Shown: positions 54,801 to 63,283 of the stretch, piece by piece
Layout: each line of letters begins with the position of its first letter
Position numbering within the stretch: the first letter of the stretch is position 1
Assembly (NCBI GenBank): GCA_009763385.1
Contig: CM019826.1
Coordinates: 58,463,127 to 58,527,126, forward strand
Direction: 5' to 3'
Source: Coix lacryma-jobi var. lacryma-jobi
Lineage: Eukaryota; Streptophyta; Magnoliopsida; Poales; Poaceae
Length of the DNA: 64,000 nucleotides
Position numbers and translations under genes: made by a program
The notes under the pieces: generated by a model
Seen by the model: the letters and a program-made list of their open reading frames with translations, nothing else
What the model was told of the DNA's origin: nothing
Databases searched by the model: none

Positions 54801-55631
54801 CTATTCATTATTTATGTTACATTGATCATGAAACTTGGGTTCTATATCACTTGTTGCTATACTTGTTGAGTTCGACATGGACTCACTCTTGTTTTTTTTC
54901 CCACACACCCCAGTCTCCATCAGAGTCGCGCAGTGGAAGCGTGGGGGTGACACAGATGAGTTTCCTAAAAGGCCGATGGAAGTGCTAGGCATAGCTTAGG
55001 CTTGTGGTCAACCAGTCAGTTGTTCCCTGTGAAGTTGGTGTCTCCATCTGAAGATCAGAGTGTCTTTCCGCTGTCTGCTCCTTGAGGTTAAGTTCTTTGT
55101 GTTTATACGTTATATATGAGCATTGTCTTTCGATATTACCCTTTTATTTGTGGCTATATGTGAGATTTGACTTCCTGGGCTCACATATGGTGTATACCTG
55201 GTTTTGTCCTTAAAACCGGGTGTGACAGATGCCCTGGTTACTGGTGGAGTGACCTTGATCTGCTCAGGGTGACCACGAATTCCCTCAAAGCGCGGGCGCA
55301 AATTTTCAGATGTGTATCTTACGACAATGGGTTCTCCAAGCTTGTTCGTCTTTAGCCCGACGAGTGTCTCGTTGGGCCTAGGAGGAAGGAGCGGGATCTC
55401 TTTGGTGACGGAGAAAGTCGGAAGTCTTCTCGCCGGCACCGCTTGGGTGTAGAAAGCTTGCTGACGATGTGACGAAGTTCCTTCAGGCGGGATCGTATCA
55501 ACGGGTGTAGGCGAGTCAGGAAGAGCGATCTCCTTAGATGATGTCACGGCGAGGTCCTTGGATGCGGTGATGACAAGAGCCATCGAGTCGTCAGCGGGTT
55601 CGTTGAGGTCGATCCTTGGATAGGAGGCCAT
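45802..55631 (-). CDS. Athila 3' accessory ORF (about 216 aa), split by chromo-2
   Basis: Minus-strand pieces 55631..55228 and 46048..45802. The frame is the same across the insertion when one GATGC target copy is removed, so the gene was open when chromo-2 landed. It starts MASYPRIDLNEPADDSM. The first 135 residues are Pro-rich (PLLPPRPNETLVGLKTNKL). The second part is a coiled coil (RIEDLERDNLELKQRY) ending LLEEEKQE before TAG 45804-45802. It lies downstream of pol, where Athila elements may have an env-like ORF, but I see no signal peptide or membrane segment. I do not recognise a family. It is no longer expressible as one protein. Confidence 0.65.
46054..48876 (+). repeat. Chromo-2 5' LTR (2823 bp)
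   Basis: TGTGACACC..GGGTGTGACA. Contains a C homopolymer near 46380. A GC-rich 241-codon open frame (46265-46990) also occurs in the other LTR; its low-complexity composition does not support a gene. Confidence 0.95.
48880..48893 (+). other. Primer binding site of chromo-2 (initiator-Met tRNA type)
   Basis: TGGTATCAGAGCCA, three bases after the LTR, matches the usual plant site complementary to initiator tRNA-Met. Confidence 0.92.
49109..50343 (+). pseudogene. Chromo-2 ORF A: protease-like plus zinc knuckle, frameshifted
   Basis: ATG-GAT at 49109 corresponds to the MD start of chromo-1 ORF A, but the conserved part (DQAISSLTAVDKQKL) is in another frame, so an indel lies just after the start. 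The middle is protease-like (VLFDPSASHSFISAK, then SGIDVIFGQGWL), which chromo-1 ORF A lacks. A one-base shift near 49690 separates it from the zinc part: CLCCKHYGNSCLQDKST, EVYIDGWTITYKEFQP and the knuckle CYHCQQEGHYIRSC. The order suggests that a copy of the protease-like domain was inserted into the zinc-knuckle gene. The likely role of the knuckle is RNA binding. The domain lacks the D-S/T-G signature needed for catalysis. Confidence 0.75.
50344..51260. other. Chromo-2 spacer between ORF A and ORF B
   Basis: About 900 bp with no conserved protein blocks in any frame. An AAGGGGGGTAG string at 51139 resembles the element's own PPT (52390) in the middle of the element. Confidence 0.55.
51261..52184 (+). 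CDS. Chromo-2 ORF B: protease-like domain fused to a chromodomain, 307 aa
   Basis: Starts MWHAMNQDPFMPPLTDDHEY; the frame is open to TAG 52182. A basic cluster QRKRKRKPKKK near residue 46-56 could act in nuclear import. The protease-like fold spans roughly 70-210 (ALFDPSASHSFISVK, LKIPMVLGNGWL, TLSGKRIEYHGCQ). The last 50 residues are a chromodomain (YPVKILETVWRTFNGR..VQWSNLSEEEAVWETEEQ), aligned with chromo-1. Aromatic positions Trp (QWSN) and Trp (AVWE) are kept. D-P-S replaces the catalytic D-S/T-G. It could tether an integration complex or particle to chromatin; this is inferred from chromovirus integrases, where the chromodomain is the C-terminal part. Confidence 0.85.
   Translation: MWHAMNQDPFMPPLTDDHEYNEAEHYQNNNVEVQVGSVPSQNPQQRKRKRKPKKKLTEVSRAQRNYTNGRLSNMDLDNIQGATKMVGGYIQVSSTQVFALFDPSASHSFISVKCLETNKMAKCPTKKPLIVHTPVGEIQADQMCPKVSLVINKENFTVTFIVLESLKIPMVLGNGWLCAHKGVIHGTQCTMLLTTLSGKRIEYHGCQLQSEKADDLYNGVQTKDAIVDNDEHIAKNTDGQTSSVEVDTTDHLANAGYPVKILETVWRTFNGRMFKVCKVQWSNLSEEEAVWETEEQLQTKFPHLFEL
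52389..52405 (+). other. Polypurine tract of chromo-2
   Basis: CTTAAGGGGGGTAGATT precedes the 3' LTR start TGTGACACC and is identical in core to the chromo-1 tract. 52185-52388 shows no other feature. Confidence 0.88.
52406..55227 (+). repeat. Chromo-2 3' LTR (2822 bp)
   Basis: Near-identical to 46054-48876. Differences seen include the C-run length, CATCAG/CGTCAG, CGTGCGC/CGCGCGC, CACTGTTC/CACTATTC, TACTATTC/TACTGTTC and CTTGTTAG/CTTGATAG. Confidence 0.95.
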
Positions 55632-56007
55632 TAGTGCTGGTGGGAGGAGAGCTCTGTTGTTGCTGGTTTTCTAGGAAAGGTTGCAATGAATCTAGAGGCA
55701 GGCCTGGGGCTGGTTTTATAGTTGAGGAAGGTTGAATGATAGGCATGATAGGTTCATTACGAGGGTTATCGCTTCTACGGATCAGGTTACCAGAATGGGT
55801 ACGAGAAAGAGTCGGGACACGTAACGAAAGAAGGAAGAGGGCGAGGGGCCTCCAGGGTAGACCGGTCGGTCTCCCTAGGAGACCGGTCGGTCCCTGCTTG
55901 TCAGATCTCACGGGTCCGTCGCTCGTGGTGTCTTCAAACTTGATCCTAAGTCCAGAAAATATATCCCCGACGCGCGAACTTATCGGAAAAAGGACGATGG
56001 TGTAAAT
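55632..56007. other. Spacer between Athila pol and the accessory ORF
   Basis: On the minus strand this follows the pol stop at 56008. It contains a tandem palindromic pair GACCGGTCGGTC at 55860-55892. No gene is seen. Confidence 0.5.
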
Positions 56008-59000
56008 CTATGGGATAACGAAGAATTGGATGACATCCAACTCTTCAGGACTCTTTTCAGGTTCTAGAAAAATCTTAAGACGTTGTCCGTTTACCTTGAA
56101 TAACGTACCTTCGTCATTTTGAAGTGTAATGGCTCCATGTGATGAAGTGGCTACCACCGTGAAAGGTCCTTCCCATTTGCTTCGTAGTTTTCCATGTCCG
56201 AACAATTTTACCCTGGAATTAAAAAGTAATACCTTGTCTCCCGGAGTGAAGTTCTTTTTCTTGATTCTCTTGTCATGCCACCTCTTTGTTCTCTCTTTGT
56301 AGATCTTTGCGTTATGATATGCTTTTTCGCGCCATTCATCTAGTTCAGAGAGTTGCATTCTTCTCTTGACTCCGACAGCTTCTAAGTCCATGTTCCATCT
56401 TTTAATTGCCCAGTGAGCTTTGAATTCTAACTCCACTGGTAAATGACAAGTCTTTCCGTAGATGAGTTGATATGGAGACATTCCCAATGGTGTTTTGTAG
56501 GCAGTACGGTAAGCCCATAGTGCTTCAGGTAGTCTATCTTTCCATTGTGTTCCCATCTCGTCAACTGTTTTCTGCAGAATATTCTTGATTTGCTTGTTTG
56601 ATGTTTCTGCTTGGCCACTTGTCTGAGGATGATAGGGAGTGGCAACATTGTGACGGATCCCATGATTTGTTAGATATTTATGAAAGCCTTTGTCAATGAA
56701 GTGGGTTCCTCCGTCACTAATTACCATCCTTGGCACTCCAAATCTTGGAAATATTATCTCCTCGAACATCCTCTGAGAGTTTCTTGCATTAGCAGACTTG
56801 CATGGCACTGCTTCGACCCATTTTGAGACGTAGTCGACAGCAACTAGGATATACTCATGATTCCTTGATTTAGGGAATGGTCCCATGCAATCAATTCCCC
56901 AGACATCGAAGAGCTCAATCTGAAGGTTGTTAGTGAGTGGCATGTCATCTCTGGTGTTGATGCTGCCGTGCCTTTGACATGACCCACATCTCCGAATGAA
57001 ATCTTTTGTGTCTTGGTACATAGTTGGCCAGAAAAATCCACTTTGCCAGATCTTCGCATGTGTTCGGAATGCCCCATAATGCCCTCCATATGGTGAAGAG
57101 TGACAGCGTTCAATGATCTTGATTCCTTCTTCAGCTGGCACACATCTTCTGAGTAATCCATCAGAGCAAACTCTGAATAGATATGGATCATCCCATATGT
57201 GGATCCAGCTCTCGTAGATTAGCTTCTTCTTATTTGCTCCTGGTGGTACATACCCTGCAACTATAAAATTGACAATATCTGCATACCAGGGGTCAGATCT
57301 AGAGATTTGAAAGAGCATGTCATCCCTAAGTGAGTCATTTATAGGCAATTCCTACGGATTTTCAAAATACATTCTAGACAAGTGATCAGCTACAGAGTTT
57401 TCTACTCCTTTCTTATCTTTTATTTCTAAGTCAAATTCTTGGAGTAACAAAACCCATCTTATCAAGCGTGGCTTAGCATCTTTCTTAGTGAGCAGGTATT
57501 TTAGTGCAGCATGATCAGTAAAAACAATCACCTTTGATCCCACTAAATAAGATCTAAACTTGTCTATAGCAAAAACAACAGCCAGAAGTTCTTTTTCAGT
57601 AGTAGCATAATTAAGTTGAGGTCCTGTTAAAGTTTTGCTGGCATAAGCGATTGCATGATGCTTTTTATCTTTATATTGTCCAAGCACAGCTCCTACAGCA
57701 AAATCACTTGCATCGCACATGATCTCAAAAGGTAGAGACCAATCAGGAGGTTGAATGATAGGTGCAGAAGTGAGCGCTTTCTTAAGAGTGTTAAAAGATT
57801 CTAAACATGCATCATCAAATTCAAAAGGAACATCTTTGGCCGAAAGATTTGTAAGTGGTCTTGCAATATATGAAAAATCTTTTATAAATCTACGGTAAAA
57901 ACCAGCATGGCCAAGAAAACTTCGGATTCCTTTAACATTAATCGGTGGAGGCAAACGTTCAATTACTTCAATTTTAGCTTTGTCTACCTCAATTCCACGT
58001 TCAGATACTAAATGACCTAGCACTATGCCTTCTTTAACCATGAAGTGACATTTTTCCCAATTAAGGACTAAGTGCTTTACTTCACATCTTTGCAAAACTT
58101 TGTCTAAATTTTCAAGACAATCATCAAAAGTTTTCCATAAACAGAAAAGTCATCCATGAAAACTTCCATGATTTCTTCAATCATATAAGAAAATATAGAC
58201 ATCATACATCTTTGAAAAAAGAAGCAGGTGCATTACATAATCCAAAAGACATTCGGCGATAAGCATAAGTTCCGTATGGACATGTAAAAGTGGTTTTGCT
58301 TTGATCATCTGGATGGATTGGGATTTGGTGATATCCAGAATACCCATCAAGAAAATAAAAGAAAGAGTGATTGGCTAACCGTTCTAACATTTCATCTATG
58401 AAAGGTAGCGGAAAGTGATCTTTCTTAGTTGCCTTGTTTAGTTTTCTGTAATCAATACACATTCTCCAACCAGTAACAGTTCTTTGTGGAATTAATTCGT
58501 TCTTCTCATTCTTTACCACAGTCATGCCTCCCTTTTTAGGCACAACTTGGACAGGGCTTACCCACTCACTGTGTGGCACAGGATAAATGATCTCGGCGTG
58601 CAAGAGTTTCAAAACCTCTTTCTTTACTACTTCTCTCATTGCATTATTAAGCCTGCGTTGTGGCTCTCTAGATGGTGATATGTTAGAATCGGTAGGAATG
58701 CGATGGGTGCAGAAAGCGGGGGTGATTCCTTTTAAGTCATGGAGTGAATAGCCAAAAGCTGATTTATGCTTTTCTAAGACAGTGATCAACCTAGAAGTTT
58801 GTTCCAAAGTAAGATTATTATTTATGATTACTGGAGATTCAGGATCATTATTCAAGAAAGCATATCGAAGCCCAGAAGGTAAGGGTTTTAACTCTATGGG
58901 AGGTTTAGGAGGTTCTTCTAAGGAATCTAGAGGATCTGGATCAGGTGTGTTATCTTCTTCCTCAATGAAGAACTGAGCATCTTCCTCATATTCGGATTCA

Positions 59001-59762
59001 TTTATTATTTCAAAAGACGCTTCTTTAATTTCTTCCATAGGATCGGGCTCGGGACATGATTCATTCTCAGCATTTAGAGAATGAGTAATAGGTATGGTTC
59101 CTTTAAGATTTTTCCTAAGATGGAAGTTTAAGATCCCTAATTGTCCTTCATGAATGAGTTGCTTAAGTGGTTGGCCTATCAACAGATTAAACTCTTTAAT
59201 ATCAAAAATATAAAAGCTTAAGTGAAGTGGAGTGTTATCTACTATGACAGGCAGGACATACATGATTCCTGAGCTAGGAATAACATGTCCTAAAGGGGTT
59301 TTCAATAATTTAGCTGTTGGGGTAAGTGGCATTTGTTTTAATAAATCTTGAGCAAAAGTTTCAGACATAATGTTGACTCCCACAACAGGATTATAGAGAG
59401 CTTCAAAGGTTTGTTGATGGATTTGACATTGAATGTGTGTAGAAGGTGAATTTAAACGAATTGTATCAGTAGAAAGCTCTGATTCTTCTTACCATTCATG
59501 ACTTATTATAGAGATTAGTTTCTTCGCAGTCTCTTTTAGGAAAACCTTATCAGTAAGTTCTTCTAAAGACGATCTTTGATTTTGTGGTTTCCTAATTATG
59601 TGATATTTCGAGGTATTACCAAATTCGGTAAAGTACTCGTCCTCGAAATCAAAAGTTTCTCCTGAGATTGAGGTTTCCCTCTCACTAGGAAATAAAGCTG
59701 AGGTTTGTGTATGATTAAGAATAGATATAGGATCAGCTTCGAGATTTACTTCTAGTGGTTCT
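56008..59762 (-). pseudogene. Athila pol: protease, RT, RNase H, integrase, with stops and frameshifts
   Basis: The frame enters from SIRE-2 at 59762 (linker EADPISILNHTQ). A TAA lies at 59491-59489. The protease-like region has VVGVNIMS and FNLLIGQPLKQLIHEG. RT follows (WVSPVQVVPKKGG, TGWRMCIDYRKLNKATKKDH, DGYSGYHQIPIHPDD). Two frameshifts near 58205 and 58130 bracket the catalytic box FMDDFSVYG. RNase H is at about 57352-57790 (CDASDFAVGAVLGQ, YATTEKELLAVVFAIDKF). A TAG at 57354-57352 falls between FENP and ELPIND. The integrase is open (56008-57348): zinc part near 56960-57110, WGIDCMGPF, VISDGGTHF and SGQAETSNKQI give Asp, Asp and Glu. It resembles Athila-lineage pol along its length. It is inactive as it stands. 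Confidence 0.9.
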
Positions 59763-61675
59763 TGAAGGACCGAGAAAGCAACCAGAGGGGGGTGAATGGG
59801 AGCTTCAAAATTTCCTACCAGAAACTAGTAGCCACTGTCCCGAAAATCACCCTGAAAGCAAACCCTAGAGCTCGCTAGTGTCCACGACCCTAGATGTAGG
59901 GTGGATGCTTCCAAGAAGCACAGCGAGACACTACACGACTCTAGAAACCCAACGCAAAAGTCCAAAACCAAATCCGAGATCGCACGAACGAACGGCGAAC
60001 AAAGCTGCACGAAATAGCTTGGACCGGACTCTGACTGCGTCCGGTCAGTCACCACCGGACGCATCCAGTCACAAGAAAACCTCTCTGGAACCTTACTGTT
60101 TCTGACCGGACTCACAAGCGAGGAGCGTCCGGTCAAAAGCAGTGCGTCCAGTTAGTGAAAGACAGAACGGTGAACAGTGCAAGTGTTGAGTCCGGTCGCA
60201 CGGCAGAAGGAGCGTCCGGTCAACATCAGAAAATCACTGCGCGACATTCAAACACCGGACGCGTCCGGTCAAAGCGAGGACAGCGTCCGGTCACCCCGAC
60301 AGCACCCTATTCATCCATCGATTCAACTCGATCTCACCCAAAACAAGTCCTATAGGGATCAAACTTGGTGAGAAGAGTCACGAGGAGGATAGTGAGCTAT
60401 CTCTAAGAGACCATGGCTCGAACCTATCTCCAAATCGATGAATCGAAGAATTTCGAGGGAAGGGAGAAAAACTTGACCCGAAGCCAAAATCGATTGATCT
60501 CCTAGACCGTGAGGTTAGAGGTGTATTCCTTCGGTGGAAAGAAGTGCCTCACGACCTAGAACAACTTGGTTCAAACGGATTTGCAAAAGTTGAACCGAGC
60601 AAAGAGATCGAGCGACGGGAAAATGAGGAGAAAAAGGATTCCGCAAAGAACACAAACAAAACGCGAATCACAGGCACCAAATTGCAACCGTGTGGCTACC
60701 ACACGCTACAACAGTGAGGTTACGGCCTCACTTCCTCAAAAATCTCCAGTACACAGAGGTATGATTCTCTGCGGATCTCAGCTAGCTACAGCAGGGGATT
60801 GGGAGAGCAGGAAACCCTAGAAGCAAAGAGCAAATGACTGAGATAGGTGGGGAGGTGGGTGTCTCCCCCTACTTATCTTAATTCTAACTATTCCTAATTC
60901 CCACTCTACCCCTAACTACATACAGAGCGAACCAGCTAAACCCTAAGGTTATTCTGGACCAACTCGATGGTAGGTGGATCCGACGGCCACGCTCGCACAA
61001 CTCGTAGCGTTGCCTCGATGCAACCTCCCGATTGCCGCCACGTGCCGCCACCGCTCTGCACCCCCGGTTTTGTGGCCTAAACCGAGAAACCAGCCTTTCT
61101 AGCCAACCCCCGGTTTTGAGGCCCAAACCGGGAAACCAGCCCACCAGCATCTCAGTTTTGAGGCCCAAACTCAGCAAACCCGCAGCGCCCAGGTTTTGAG
61201 GCCCAAACCTAGAAACCGTCCTCAGCCCGAGTTTTGTGGCCAAACTCAGAAACCATCCACGCCCAGGTTTTGAGGCCCAAACCTGGAAACCGTCCACCCG
61301 ATGGTTTTTCTCTGGCTCTACCACCAAACCGAAGCTGTAGAGGGGATGCACCTCCCGTGCACCCCGTCCACGGACACGTGTCCCCAAGTCCACGACTCAG
61401 GCAACACATGACCGCAAGTCTTCGCTTGTCGCTGTCCCAGGCTGTCAGCCACCACAGCTGATCCTCGGGCCACTGGTCCCTCAGTCCAAGCCTCACGTCC
61501 GCCCTTCGCCACTCTCGGTCCATCGGCACGGCACGTCTCTACTTGACCTTCACCTTGCCTCTGATCAGTGTATCCGTGCTCGACACCTGCACAACACAAG
61601 CCAAAGAACATGTGCATCATCCTAGTTGACAATCACTCATCACTTAGAGACTCGGCATACACCCATGTATCCGCA
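59763..61675 (-). repeat. SIRE-2 3' LTR (1913 bp)
   Basis: TGAAGGACCG..ATCCGCA on the plus strand. Followed by the minus-strand purine tract (ATCTCCCCCTTGATG). Collinear with the SIRE-1 LTR. Confidence 0.85.
60022..60292. repeat. Interspersed GCGTCCGGTC motif array in the SIRE-2 LTR
   Basis: Exact GCGTCCGGTC at 60037, 60125, 60212, 60261 and 60283, with variants such as GACCGGACTC (60022, 60106) and GCATCCAGTC (60061). It occupies the same LTR interval as the GCGTCCGATG array of SIRE-1. Confidence 0.88.
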
Positions 61676-63283
61676 ATCTCCCCCTTGATGAGTGCATTGT
61701 CAACTACCAACACAAATCATGATGGAAGCAGAAGAAGGAAGAAGGAGAAAGAGAGAGAACTCAACCAAATGACCCAAAAGCATAGCAAAGCCGAAGAAGG
61801 TCAAGTGGAAAGAACAAAACAACTTGGTCCCCAAAGACATGGGCAACGGCTCGACGCAACCAAGCAAAGCAAAGCTAGCCCTCAAGAAGAGGTAGAACAG
61901 GCTCAACACCGCTAGCAAATACCAATTGAAAAAGGCGAAGCAAAATGCTAGTCCCTCAAGATAGAGGCATAGAGGCTTAACACAACTAGCAAGAAAGCTC
62001 GATACCAACTGTTACCAGCTTAAGAAGAAGAGCTCGACACCAATTGAAATTCTGAAAAGCAAATGCTAGTCCCTCAAGACAAAGGCGAAGGCTCAACACA
62101 ACTAGCAAACCGCTTCAAACCAATTGGAAATGTCAAAAACTCAAAATTATCCCCCTTAGTTGAACTTGGAGGCATATGATTTGCAATCTCACCCCCTTAG
62201 TTGAAAATGCACCATCAAGTAAAAGGAACCGTAAGCAATTTTCTCCTCCTCAAAAAATGCACCATCAAAAAGTGCCAAACAAGAGAAGTTCTCCCCCTTC
62301 CAAAATGCATATGAGTCAAAATGCAAATTAACAGCTTCAGGAATATAGTCAAGAAAGTGCAAAGATGCTCTAAACAGTATAGCTCCAATGACTCATTGGA
62401 AAGCGTACAAGCTAGCGAAGGCTCAAACTGATCACCAAATATGCAATATGAACATGTGAGCAAAGTGAGCAGTTTTTAGCCAAAAAGGTATTCACCATCA
62501 ACATAGCACTACACATGTATAGATAGGAATCCGAACAAGTGCTAAGCATATATACTAGGTGAACTACCCCTAGCAAAGTTCAAACATCATGCTATAGAAT
62601 GAAGCATACACTTGTGATTTCAGTTTTAAATCAGAGTTGCAGTGGTGAAATAGCACAAGTTCAAAAGTTTAGCAGATGTTTGCGAGAGGTTGAAAGCTTG
62701 TCATTGCCTAACTTTTCAACCGAGCGAAGCCTATGCAAAATGCAATCAGAAGCTTAAAGCGTTGGTTTTGGTCATACACTACACGGCTCAAGTTTAACTC
62801 AAATGTGCAATGAGAAACAGTCTCCATACCGTGATGTGTTGACAAGCAGTCCCATCTCGATCTTTTCATAACACTAAAACTTGGTTCAATTTTATTGACA
62901 GGATATGAACAAACCAAGCAAGTGAGAGACTCAGAACTAGAGACATAGCAACCTAGCATATATGAAAAGCACGAGTGAACTCAACACATCCTACACATGC
63001 TAGTTGCATATCTCAATGGTGAACATTTTCAGTTTTAAGTTTGTTAAGCAGGTTCACCATTCAAAAATAGCTCAGCTTACAACATGTACCAATGATCAGA
63101 AAGAGCATAAGCCACAAAGCATCAACATAAGCATTAGAGCATACTAAACAGAGCATAGTCACATTCCCAAGAATATATACATGAAGCTCAGAATGTAATA
63201 GCGTATGCTGAAATGCAAAAGAAAGATGAAGACAAACAAAAAAGAGTCAGTCTATCGTACAATAACCAAAATGATTCCCACAT
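61676..63283. other. SIRE-2 3' non-coding region
   Basis: About 1.6 kb between the pol stop and the purine tract on the minus strand. Collinear with SIRE-1, including the CTAGTCCCTCAAGA repeats and minus-strand purine runs. No ORF is recognised. Confidence 0.7.

Larger units (their letters stand above)
46054..55227 (+). mobile_element. Chromo-2: young RT-less chromodomain LTR retrotransposon
   Basis: LTRs 46054-48876 and 52406-55227 are nearly identical, target duplications are GATGC (46049-46053 and 55228-55232), the primer site is TGGTATCAGAGCCA, and the purine tract is TTAAGGGGGGTAGATT. The 3.5-kb interior encodes a zinc-knuckle/protease-like ORF and a second protease-like/chromodomain ORF but no gag core, RT or integrase. 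It must be moved by an autonomous chromovirus. By eye about five substitutions and one homopolymer indel separate the LTRs (about 0.2%), so the insertion is well under 0.1-0.2 million years old. Confidence 0.94.
43246..59762 (-). mobile_element. Athila: Ty3/gypsy element, minus strand, 3' LTR to pol, 5' part cut by SIRE-2
   Basis: The 3' LTR (43246-44494) has TG..CA ends and a minus-strand purine tract AGTGTGGGGGAGCT before TGTTGACAC. Pol at 56008-59762 has Athila-type RT (VSPVQVVPKKGGMTVVKNE) and integrase. An accessory ORF lies between pol and the LTR and is split by chromo-2. Gag and the 5' LTR are missing because SIRE-2 interrupts the linker between gag and protease. Confidence 0.9.
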
